Assembly (NCBI GenBank): GCA_944472155.2
Contig: OX235279.1
Span: 116,242,110 to 116,306,109 of the forward strand
Length of the DNA: 64,000 bases
From: Trichobilharzia szidati
Taxonomy: Eukaryota; Platyhelminthes; Trematoda; Strigeidida; Schistosomatidae
Direction: 5' to 3'
The notes under the pieces are model-generated. The model was not told where the DNA came from, searched no databases, and saw only the letters and a list, made by a program, of their open reading frames with translations. Both the position numbers and the translations under genes were made by a program. This document shows, in pieces, positions 1 to 10,841 of the stretch; the first letter of the stretch is position 1, and each line of letters starts with the position of its first letter.

Positions 1-385
1 GCACTTCAATGCTATGTATTCTCATTTTTTTGGCTACCTTGGTAGTCTTCCCAGTCAGCCTCGTAAATTGTAATCACATTCCACTTCCCCATTCTTATTC
101 TTGTTTTTATCGAGAGAAGACACATTGGCTGACTGACTGACTTCCCGAAGGATTTTACCAACCCGCTATGTCATTTCACCTCTGCAATTGCAGCGAAGAA
201 TAAGATTGTTATTTGAATTTTTTGTGTTTTTAATATACTTTTTGTGCATTGAAGTTTCTCAAACAGATTGATAGCTTTTGTGGTGTACGTTAGGTAGCCC
301 TACGCCCAACCCTCCCTCTTTGTCCGGGCTTGGAAGCTGTTAGAAAGCTAGTTAGATAGGTGAGGTTTAAGCATGCAGTGATTTC
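1..385 (-). mobile_element. RTE-clade LINE fragment, 5' region
   Basis: This is a minus-strand remnant of the 5' end of an RTE LINE. It aligns by eye with the 39230-39620 copy: both share the GAGAGAAGACACATTG block, the CTTCCCGAAG block and the trailing CCCTCTTT/TCCGGGCTTGG segment. Bases 1-115 correspond to the degenerate N-terminal part of the endonuclease, which would continue to the left of the window on this strand. No open frame survives. The 290-370 portion also resembles the RTE-like part of the SINEs elsewhere in the window. Confidence 0.6.
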
Positions 386-1884
386 AGCCTAATTCAACTT
401 GATATATTACGTTGCCGAATCGACTAATTTTTCTTACCTGTCTATGATATGTTCCATTTTGTCTTATATCCACCTGCACATATTGCAAGTAGGTGTCCTT
501 AGAAATGAGAAAATCAATCATATGCACTGGGCGTCTACACACTTGTACTGATAATAATATTGATTTATAATAAACATTATTTAGTACATATTTAGTTTCA
601 AGACAGTTGCTATTCGTTGATTTTGAGAATTTTGTCGTGTTCAGAAATCAATGATTAGTGAGGATATTCAGTGTGGTTTAGGAATAGTGTCACTCATGTA
701 AATATATCTGCTCATACCTCTGGGATATTACAAACATTACTCTTCCTACCTAATTTCAGAATTTTATTTTTCACTATATATTTTTTTTGGCATTGTGTTT
801 CCAGAGATAAATGTGATGAATTTTAAAATATCATCATTGCATCAAACAGAGACTTCCCAAGACGAATTTTAACAAAAACATTTCTATAGACTAGGATTTT
901 AAAACTACAAAGTGAAAATAGTTTAACGGAAGACTTTGTAGATATACGTTTGTGGGAAGTACAGACATCTAATGATAAAAAAAGAGTAGTTCCAGCGAAC
1001 AAGCTGTTTTCAGTCAGTTCATTGTGTTTAGCTGTATAGTCTCACTTATTTGCAATTTTTTCACAAAAGTGATCTAAATGAATGCATTCAAAGACTGTTT
1101 TGGTGCTTGGGCTTTTTAAATTTTGTTATGTCAAATGAAAATCATCCGTGCGAATTTGATTGAACTCAAGGTCGGTATGATCTATAACGAACACAACATA
1201 GAGTGTCACTTAAAGCCAGGTACCAGAGGATAGCTTTAATACCTGCGTTAGGCAGTTTTAATTAACGCATACTGTGGAAGACTTGCAACGTCTTTCTTCC
1301 TGCTGTTGGTTCATGACGAAAGCTACATTGATACATGTTGAATTCATCTATTGGGAATGGTAATACTGAAGAAAAACATAAATAATGTAATGATTGTTGC
1401 ATAAAAAGTATGAAATTCAATGAGCATATATGTAAGAATGATAGTATTATAGTTCGCTGTGAACAAATGTAATTAGAATCATATCCAGGTTTTGAAGAAC
1501 GTTTTCAATGGACTGTGGTTGATCCCCATTCACTCGCTACTGAACTGTAAACTTTGAGAGACATTCCGACGAGAACTGAAGTAGTGATGTCATACGATGC
1601 CTATGTGCTTTTAAAGACTGCGTTCAAAAATTACATACAAGATTGACTCGTTTCGCTTATTCAGTACAAGAATCACAAACTACCAATCATATTTCAAGTC
1701 AGTTGACTAATATATATTTGCCTACTTATGAGTAGTCAGGTGCATAAACTGCAAAATTGCGCTATTCATTTTGACAGTCGCACTTCCATAAAGAACTTTT
1801 CATTTTTAACAAACGGTTTTTTCATCTAACCAGTCAGCTTTCGCGCATGAAAGATAGGCGTTTTCTTAAAATATACTAGAAATA
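386..1884. other. No recognisable gene
   Basis: AT-rich sequence with many stops in all frames. I see no conserved motif, repeat family or RNA gene. A first coding exon of PLAC8-1 could lie here or to the left of the window, but none was recognised. Confidence 0.4.
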
Positions 1885-3260
1885 CGTATTATTTATTTGG
1901 ATTCCTAGTGGGCATAAGATCTCAACAGCACATCTCGATTTTACTAGGTTCTCTGCAGTCTTTTTTTTATCTGGTTTTACGATTGCCCATAGGCTTTCAT
2001 TTCCTCAGCACATTGTCCCTCCATGTTGCCTTTGGACACCCAACTTGTTGATTCCCATTCACTTTCCGCTCTAGAATCTGGCTCGTAACGTCACTTGACA
2101 ATCTACTCAGCGTGTGTCCGGTCTATCTCCATTTATTCTACGTATTTGTTGGCTTATAGGTTGTTTGTTCGTTCGCGCCCAGAGTTTTAATTGCTTATTC
2201 TTTCTAGCCGTACATCCGATCTTATTTGTGGAGCGAAAGCAGCTGCTGATAAAAAGGTGAAGCTTGCTTGAAATGCTTTGGGTGATGCACCGAATCACTG
2301 AACCATATCGAAGAACTAACTTTAATTTCTCTTTGAAAATTCGAACCTTGTTTCTTATACTGAGTTCAGTAGATATCCACACTGTATTCAGAGTAATGAA
2401 GGTCTGCCTTTAAAGTGAGAGTAGAATTTTGGCACTGGGGGATTACGGTCCCATTTCAGATAAGTGTATATGATGTAACGTAGGGATACAGTATTAAGAA
2501 CAATGACATTTCGAGCACAATTTATTACCCATAACCAACAAGATCCATCTTTTCCTGGCTTTAACATCTTCGTTGATGCAGCCTCTAGTTGAAACAATGC
2601 TGCGGAATAAGTGAAAGGGACGATTTCCTTTAAATTTCTCCCCCGATGATTACTAAGTCTAGTGATCGGATGACTACATCACCTCCATTCTGTCTGTGTT
2701 CACTTAAATCCTGTCTTCACTGCCTCTTCTGCCAACTTGTTACTTTTCGTCTGAAGATCTCCGAGTTTAAGTGACATGAGACATAAATCACCCAGGAAGT
2801 CCTTCTATTCTCGTATCTTTTCTCTTATCCGAGGTATACTTGTTTCTTCACTCCCCAGTGTCTGTCACATAACCAATCTACCGCAATCAGAAATATCATC
2901 GGTGGTAGGGGGAAGGCGTTGCCGAACTTATGTCTTCACTTCAAACGCTTCGCTGATACACGCGTTTTGAATCACTTGGCACGTAACTTCATCATATGTC
3001 CGTTGAGTGAGATTTATAGATGTTTGGAGCACTGTAGTTTTGAAGCAGTTTTCAATTTACTTCACGGTTGACACTATCGAAAGCCTTTTTACAGTCAATG
3101 AAACTTATGTAGACAATTGATTGGCATTGTATTCTGTGTTTGATGATGGTTTGCATCGTTGAGATTTGGTCTACATATGATTCGCATTTCCTGAATCCCT
3201 CACTAGAAGTATGTGACTCGAAGAATGTCGACTGAGCTGTTCTTAAAGTGAGTCAGAATA
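1885..3260 (-). mobile_element. RTE-clade LINE fragment, degenerate RT and 3' end
   Basis: Read on the minus strand, the fragment starts with palm-domain sequence around 3060-3190, including KAFDSVNRE, which corresponds to the KAFDSVDRE block of the 52-kb copy. It continues through the RT C-terminal half and ends near 1885 in the family's 3' tail, which on this strand reads about TTCCACTAGGAATCC. Codons are interrupted by several stops and frameshifts, so it is a dead copy. The block at 2107-2382 matches the 'LYGSETW' region and what follows it. Confidence 0.75.
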
Positions 3261-3815
3261 GGCAGTCATCGTGATATTTTATGTACGCAAGGTACATCTC
3301 AACCACAGTTCCACCATGTTGTTAATGAAACCACTTGACAAGCTGAAAACCGCTGGTTCGAATCATGCCACTTCCGAGAATTTCACTCGTAGTTCAAATA
3401 CGAATTTGCTTCCATCTGGTATTCAAGTCACTTACATTCCTGTGTTTCTTCAATCACGAGTAGATTAGTTTAAAAATCAGGAAAATATTTCAATTATTCA
3501 TCTTTAGAATTAATTATAAAAGTAAATTTGCCCCTTTATTCTTACATGTGAAAAAAATTTTGTTTGTTCGAATGAGGTATATAAAATCTTGCTGAATCAG
3601 ATTTGACATTTACGCTCAATGTTCTGAAGGTTTCTCAAAGGATTCAGCCTCTAAAAGTAAGGTAAAGAACTGTACCGTTTTTTGCTTGTTTAACAGTCAT
3701 TCATCAAGCGTTTCTCAGTATGCGTTTTTGCAGCAGACTTATCTAATAGCATGAAATTTTTGCCTATTCATATTATTAGGAGATTTTTTCCCACTATCTG
3801 AATGTGTTTATTTAG

Positions 3816-3958
3816 CAACCAGAGGAAACAAGAGAATGGGAATCAGGATTATTTGAGTGCACAAATGATATGACCAGCTGTAAGTCCAGAATATTTGCAG
3901 TGTTTGCTTAACTTTTATTTCAGAATTTGAAAATGACAGCTGATTGATTTCATTCGTT

Positions 3959-4012
<54 letters not shown>

Positions 4013-7000
4013 TTTACATGGCTAAACTACCAAGTACGTATAAGGTTTAGTGGTAATACCTGATGATATAGTTCTACCTGCGTAGCAGCAGCGTAGCACT
4101 TAGCTAGATAATCACGTCTCCAATGACTGATGAATATATTTGGATTAAGGCTTTTATGACTAAACTGGTAATTAGTTAACGCACGGAGATTGATAAGTTT
4201 ACCGGATATACGGTGGAATTCATCGTTATGACAGTGCATCACTTGCCTAATTCCAATTCATCAAAAAGTTAAAATGCATGAAGGCAAACAACTGAGAGAG
4301 TTCTATGGAATGCAACAGATCTCAGTTCAGTGGTTATTTTAATACTTCGTACCGCAAAATGTTAAAGATGTTTCGAAGTCAAGAATTGAGTTAGCAGCAC
4401 GTCGTCCACTAACAATCTGATTTATGCAAATTGCTTTTATCTTTATGTGTGCACACTAGAAGTTAGTTTGTGTCTCACGTTCACCAATACCAAACTTACC
4501 ACACACAAAAAAACCTGCACGTATAAAATCTTGTTCCAAAAAGTTCCTATCCTGTTATTAAGATCCTACTCGTCTGGTATCCAATTATCTTTCTACTGGT
4601 GCTTCTTTGTCTTGCTCATTTGCGGTATTTCTTTACAATCACTGTCTTCTCTCAAAGTAGCATAGAAGCTTAATGCAATATACCACTATGTAAGTTCACA
4701 GATTTTGTTCCAAAAAGTAATAATCACTGTGCCGTAAAGTCGGTTTATCTATCATGAGTAAAGTGACTTTGAGAAATTTTCGAAATTAAAACCCACGGGA
4801 TCATGTAACAGGATATTGTTGTACAATAGACTTCGTCATATCCTTATTTTAGCTTTGAAAAAAACACTTGTGGTACGTTAAAAACACAATGGAGAAATAA
4901 TTCAGTACCTTCTTCTAACACTCATTAGTTGTCTTTAGAAGTCATTCTTGGAAATTATACTTTTCTCAATTAGCAATAGCTGTGTCACCTGTGTCAATAC
5001 TAAATCATTAACTTTGTAAATAAACATATTTGATATTCAGTAAGTGAACTATTTGTCTAGAAGGTTAGTTTATTAACAAAGTCAACATTGTTTATATGGA
5101 GTTGTTTTGAGTGACTCTTGTACCGTTCAGAAAGTTTGTTTTTGCACTGACACGTGAGTAATACCTGTAGTTTGTAGTATTTCGTGACACTATTAGGTAG
5201 ACTCATCGCATACCATAAATTTATTTCTGTAGACAAATAAAACGTCAATCAATATTTTAAAAACTAATTAATCTAATAGGGTTTTGGTTCGTTTTCTGAC
5301 AGCCTAATATCTACTCTGCTTCTGTTCACCTTTTTTTAAACTTTGCTACTTCTTCTTTGTTAGAAAAAGAAGTCCATTAAGGCTGAGTGTCATCAGTTTT
5401 GAGGTAGTATTAGCCTCTTCAAGGCATCAGATATACTTTGTTTCTGGGGATTGTTAAGCTCAATATTGTTTTTACCGTCCGACCCCTAACTCTAAACAAT
5501 GTTCAGTCAGTTGTTTTATATCTTGAGATGGCATCAGTAAGCTGACTGATTAAAAGTACGTCATGAAAACCTAGTCAATGCCTTAATTATTTATTATCCA
5601 TCTAAAATGTAAATTGATTATTATCGATCCTAGAAGGAGGAATATTTTCCATTTCCTCTACTTTTCATCCTATTTAAGTCGAATTTCTGAGGAATTAAGT
5701 AATCGACCATATCTGGAGTCAAGTTATCAAAAAACAAACAAACAACTGCTACTTTCATTCTTATACAAACTTTAAATAAACGTTTGATGAAGCGAAGAAA
5801 TGTGTTAAAGATTATCTTATTGAACTGTCCTCCATTAGTATAATGTAACGTGTAAAGATTTTATTTGATTGTATACACACACCTCTACGGATGAAGTTCA
5901 TGTCAAACTTTGCTGGAAAGTTTGAAAGAAACAAGCAACAAATGTTAATAATTTAGGGCTTAATGAATTCATCAAATTTCAATAAAACCCTTCAGCTGAA
6001 TGCATTATTTATATATATCACGAGGAATACACAAGTAAATAGGCGACAGATAAATAAAGTGAATCAACCACAGCAAAACGAAAGGAGAAAATTTCATACA
6101 GGTCAAGTTCAGATAAAGAGGGACTGGAACAGCTATAAGAGTTTGAAAATTAAACTTGTAGTGCAGTACAGTTTAGTTGTGTTACAATGATAAACAATTA
6201 GTTATCAGAGAAAGCATTTTGAAATGTTAGGAATGGAGAAATGAGTTATAATAATAACTGTGAAACGAGTTAAGATAATGGTACCGACTAAAGATTGTTT
6301 TAATCGAGACAAAAATAATAACAAGAGATAGAATAAAACAGTAACAAGTATTAATTAATAGTCATTACGATAGTAGATTGGAAGTTATCACTATTTTCTT
6401 ATGTACACAGCAACCGGCTTCATAGGCTGTAACAGCACTACTTGCCGGATTCGCAATTATTATTATTAATATTGTTTCCTTCAATTCCTAGAGTGACATA
6501 GGGCTTCACCCGCACGTCTCCATTGCGTTCAGTTCCCTGTCAACGTTTTCACCTGGCTCTACGGCTGCCCACATGCTTTCATCTCCTCTTCACATAACCT
6601 CCTCCATGTCACCCTTGGACGACCAACTCGCCGCTTCCCTTTCGGGTTCCACTCGAGCGATGGCCTGTCTTGTGATGTCACTTGATGGTTTTCTCAGAGT
6701 ATGGCCAATCCATACTCCATTTCCTCCTGAATATTTGTTTCACAATTGGTTCCTGCTGGGTTGGTTCGTTCCCAGAAACCCCTGTTGCTGATCTTTTCTG
6801 GCCATCTGATCTTGAGTACTGAGCGAAGATGAAGGTGTGTAGTTTGTTCGGAGTGCTCTTTGTGACCCGCCAAGTCTCTGATCCGTATAGTAGCAGTGAC
6901 TTCATATTGGAGTTGAAAATCTGCATCTTGTTTTTCATTCTGACTGCTGTTGATCTCCACATAGACTTGAGAGAAATGAAAGTTTACCTTGCTTTCCCGA

Positions 7001-10000
7001 TCCTCGCTGCTTTGATATCCTCATCAGTCTCGTCCGCCTGTAGTTGAAACGATGCTCCCCAGGTAGGTAGGTGGGTGAAGGAGGTTGCTTCTTTCACATT
7101 TCTCCCGTTTATGCTGGCTGATTGTTGTCTGTTGCTGTTGCTATTGCTGTTGGCCAGGAATCTTCATCACCTGTCTTCTCTATGTTCACCTGAAGTCTTA
7201 TCTTCTCTGGATGCTTTTTCTGCCAACTTGTTGCTTTTCACTTGCATATCTTCCATTTTGAGGGAAACCAGACGTATATCATCGGCGAAATCCAGATCCT
7301 CCAAGGTTTTTGTGTGGGTTTATTTTATGCCTGTCTCGTTGTCTGCTATCTGGTGCATTACCCAGTCTACCGCAATCAGGAAAATCACTGGAGATAGTAG
7401 TAGGCAGCCAGCCTTGTCTTACTCCCGTTTTCACTTCGAAGGATTTCGTGATTACTTGGCACGCAGCATTACCTTACAACTGTTGGATGATTGAACTACG
7501 CTGTCGAAGGCCTTTTGAGAGGTGACTGCCATTCCAAGCTCTGTTCAATGATGATCCGCAGTGTGGCGATTTGATGGATGCCTGACTTATTTCTCCTGAA
7601 TCCAGCCTGTTCGGGTCGAAATTCTTCATTCAGGGCGTGTTTGATTCTCCCCAGGATGCTGTAGCTTAATATTTTGCTTGGGATAGACATGAACATAATG
7701 TTTTTGATTTGACACTAGTAACTAGTGTGATGCGTCTAGTCCTCTCTTTGGTGCAGACTGAATGCTATCAGTCAGGTTGTAATGTGGCCACCATTCTAGG
7801 TAGCTCGCCATCACGGTGTACATAGTTTGTGATGATATTAGGTGGTTGGAGGCAATCTGCAGGAAGCCTTGGACCTAGGTTTCGTGCTAGTTGGCACTCG
7901 TCAGTTGTTGCATTGACTTAAGTCTCCCTTCTTTGGTAGTTTGAACAAGTAGCCTTCCTTCCAATCCGCAGGATTCACAGTTACCTTTATGTTTTTTTAT
8001 CTGCTGACAACAGTGAATGGGAACTTGAAAGTGTCTACTTTTTGTCCGTAGTCTTCAAAATACTTTGTTATCGGACTTTCTGGTACCTTTACTTAAGCTT
8101 TCTTCGACCGAAAGTACCGAAATGCTGTTTCCATGGATGAACGATCGGTCACATATCTCCCCATGTATTTCTCAGTAGTATATATATATATATGTAAAGT
8201 GTTCAGCTGAGGAGTCTTATTGAAATTTGATGCATTCATTAAGTCCTGCTTTGTTTTCCCGTAAATTTGTCTTCGGAAATAAATGCTTCCAGTTTTTTTT
8301 GATAGCCAACCCATCTATTATCAAAACACTCTAAACACAGTTTAACGGTCACCATTGTCAATCAGTTTACTGGAAAAAGCCATGATTCCTTAGTAAAGAG
8401 ACGTTTAAAATTAAAAGATATAAGTATAAAACTTGGGCACTGTGGTAGAGCATAACTCCATTATGGATAAGATTTTATTTTGATTAATCACACAGTGCTC
8501 TAAACGTCATCAGTAAATATTACTGTTCAACACTGTGTGATTTATCAAAATAAAATCTTATCTAAAATTAAGAGAATCCAAACAGATTACCTACGGTTCA
8601 CTGACTCAACCCCTATTGACGGATTGACACTTTCAATCCATAAGAAATGTCTCTCCATTATTTACTTGTTTTCATCAAATGTTTTCTTTTTCTGTTTAGG
8701 TGCTTTATCACTTTTCTGCCCATGCGGATATTTATGTTACTTGTACTCGTACGCAAGTGAACCGTGCTGGTTACCATTTTTAGGAGCTGGTCCGGGTCCA
8801 CTTAGAATGAGACAACGTCATAGGCACAATATCAATGCAAGTTATATGATTATCTTTATCATTTAAAATAATGCTTTCAGTGTTTTTGAGAAACTTCTTA
8901 AGCTCTGAAGGGTATTCCGGGAAGTAAATTCAGAAGATAATTATAAGTGTTTTGCGGAAAACAAAATATGTTCTGAAAGAAGAAAGAGATTAGTTTAGGG
9001 TGTTTTCAGAGACTGTCAGATATTTGTTTGAGTTCAGCCTAGCGTGATTTGCCTAAAAGTACCTAAATCTTGTAGAATCCGTATTACTGGCCTTAGACAA
9101 CACAGTATAAGTCAAGACATAAAGTGTTTTCGTATCCCATTTTTTTAATCCCACTTATTTAGAGTGTGAGGTGAGATATTTAACAGGTCATCCGAGAAAA
9201 ATACCATATTTCTATAGTAATCCTTTTCGTCAGCAGTACGAATTCGTCCTCAGAGTTCCATCGTAGTGCAGACTGTTTTCACTACGAGGATGGTTTTGGT
9301 TAGACCTCAGTTACCCATTACTGGGTTACAAGCCACATTTAATTTGTGAGGGCTAATGAAACTACCTAGCTGCCGAAGCTGAAAAAATCGGTAAAGCGGG
9401 ACTCGAACTGGGAAACAATTGACTGACAGTCAAGGGCTTAGGTCAATGCGCCATGTCTTCGCTCACTAAGAGGGTAATTGCTTTCAGATTCACTATTACA
9501 TGGCTAACATTTCTGACAGTGTGAAACTGATAAAAACAACCATTACATTCAAAACAACTCAGGTTAATGTAATGTGCAAGCTTGATCAAAGAGTCAAGGT
9601 ATTAGTTGTTACTCGGAAAGGTGTTACAGCTTTATAGGAATATTTCGTAATTTTGATTCTTCATTATCTGCGGAACCGAAAGCTGCTTATTGTTTCATCA
9701 GGAAATATGTGTCCATTGTTTACAAAAGCTCATTAATCCTAGGAGTTTACGCACTAATTAGTTGAGAAAGAATGATTTTTTGGCCAGTTTCCACTTCAGT
9801 GATCGCAGTCACATATTCCTATTTGTTAAATAGCACTATAATGCTCATCAACCCAGATACTTCTGTAACAGCGAATCATTTAAATCAACTAGTTAAAACA
9901 CTTTACTCTCTGATAAAGATTTACAGGAATACACAAATTTAAATATTCTTGGAATTCTTTTTAAAAGAAACATTTATGCTTTGATATAATTTGTGTAATA

Positions 10001-10841
10001 CCGTTTGTCATATATCGTAACCTAATGTGAAATGCATTCTTATTGTGATAAGTGGATTAATCCAGTCCATCTCTCAAGCTAGTCAGTGTTACAAGGGAAA
10101 ACACCTAAATCAATAACCAACCGTTGGGTTTATAAAGAACAAACAGTGAGATAGCCAGTCTATGATAATGCAACAGTAAACTAGGACATGACGTCACAGA
10201 ATTTGTAACAAAAAAACACTATTATTTTTTTTCAACTGCAAATATTCATGAGACAACAACTACATTAACTGACGAGCATGTCAGCACAGCGTTGGAGTGA
10301 TCTGGTGAATTTATATGTAAAAGTTGGAAACATGCACTGCTTCAATGTAAAGTTAGGTCTAAAGTTATTAGCCAGAAGGAGAGCAACTCAATTAAACCAT
10401 CCATCTCAAAGAAAACAACACCGCCGATAGTTGATTTCGTTTCTGCACGAAATAATCAGCTAAGAGTTAGCACACTCTGGTATTGTCATGGGGAGCTATT
10501 TCATTATGTTTTAAGTCAGTCTGCTGACTGGATGTATCAAATACATGCACGTGGAATGTAAAACCTATAACTTTTATGGCCTGACAAGTAATAAAAACAG
10601 TTCTGTAATCAGAAGCGTAACTTTGTCAGTGTTTTTCTAAGAAGTTTCATACATCATCAGTATAAATATAACTTAGTGTGTTTATCTGTTTGTCATTGTT
10701 TTTTCTCTTTTATTTTGTGAATGTGTTATACAGGGTTCAATGACAAATGATTTTGTACTATCTTGTCTTTGTACACAATGTGTCATGTGTCAGTTGAAAA
10801 GAGATATGGATTATGTTCTTAAAAATGGTGGGGACGTGTAA
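3816..10841 (+). CDS. PLAC8-1: PLAC8-family cysteine-rich protein (three exons seen, first exon missing)
   Basis: The exons are 3816-3879 (64 bp), 8700-8836 (137 bp) and 10734-10841 (108 bp, stop TAA). Exon 2 encodes ..ETREWESGLFECTNDMTS and ends in T, which joins GT of the next exon to make Cys. Exon 3 encodes ALSLFCPCGYLC, then EPCWLP, and a basic RMRQRHRHNIN end. Exon 4 encodes FVLSCLCTQCVMC and CQLKRDMDYV. These are the paired Cys-rich segments and the CQ-K-RD tail of the PLAC8/cornifelin family, small membrane-associated proteins; the role in flatworms is not known. Acceptors are TTTAG, TTTAG and TACAG. The first donor is GTAAGT; the second is GCAAGT, a GC-AG intron. The last exon has Phe-Val where the paralogues have Tyr-Cys, so one family cysteine is lost. 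Intron 2 carries an RTE fragment and intron 3 a SINE. Confidence 0.85.
3962..4008. repeat. (AT)n microsatellite
   Basis: An almost pure AT dinucleotide run of about 47 bp, lying inside intron 2 of PLAC8-1 some 80 bp after the donor site. Shorter runs of the same kind occur at about 8174-8193, 25386-25413, 26099-26121, 29971-29992 and 32303-32321. Confidence 0.95.
6455..8095 (-). mobile_element. RTE-clade LINE fragment, RT and 3' end, with a nested repeat
   Basis: Minus-strand 3' half of an RTE LINE. The 3' terminus near 6455 carries the TTATTATTATTAA microsatellite and the 'GTGACATAGGGCTTCA' tail in reverse. The 6678-6962 block encodes the conserved SLLLYGSETWRVTK segment, which here lacks the 4-bp duplication seen in the 18-kb and 52-kb copies. 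RT palm sequence is recognisable at 7480-7690 (..EEFRPEQAGFRRNKSG). A different repeat at 7722-7905 interrupts it, and RT sequence resumes at about 7920. Stops and frameshifts make it inactive. It lies inside intron 2 of PLAC8-1. Confidence 0.8.
7722..7905 (+). repeat. Dispersed repeat nested in the RTE fragment
   Basis: This segment is not RTE sequence. It matches in inverted orientation the block at 29562-29742: both carry GGTGCAGACTGAAT, CACCATT.TAGGTAGCTCGC, GATGATATTAG and GGTTGGAGGCAAT. The match stops at the RTE boundary, so it is a separate insertion. I do not recognise the family, and it encodes nothing visible. Confidence 0.7.
8466..8562. repeat. 32-bp inverted repeat (hairpin)
   Basis: Arms 8466-8497 and 8531-8562 are reverse complements over 32 bp with one mismatch, separated by 33 bp. 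The arms include the segment GATAAGATTTTATTTTGAT. The hairpin sits about 140 bp upstream of PLAC8-1 exon 3, inside the intron. It may be a small foldback transposon or solo terminal inverted repeats; no coding sequence is present. Confidence 0.85.
9340..9475 (-). mobile_element. tRNA-derived SINE fragment (family A)
   Basis: On the minus strand, a tRNA-like head reads TGGCGCATTGACC (A-box-like), followed about 30 bp later by CAGTTCGAGTCCCGC (B-box-like). It does not match the heads of the two other SINE families in this window. It lies in intron 3 of PLAC8-1. An intact tRNA cloverleaf is not supported. Confidence 0.6.

Noticed and set aside
2776..2970. Open frame on the plus strand
   Set aside because: It is the antisense shadow of a minus-strand RTE fragment; no independent coding evidence.
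3330..3390. GCTGGTTCGAATCATGCC as a tRNA B box
   Set aside because: No A box or cloverleaf could be placed upstream; possibly a decayed SINE but not supportable.
6121..6180. 'RDWNSYKSLK' resembling PLAC8 exon 2
   Set aside because: The Gly-x-Cys and the rest of the motif are missing and there is no splice donor in the right place; the true exon 2 is at 3816-3879.
7075..7494. 139-codon plus-strand frame with a Leu-rich stretch
   Set aside because: It lies antisense to degenerate RTE reverse transcriptase sequence; the Leu run comes from the reverse of a Gln-coding repeat.
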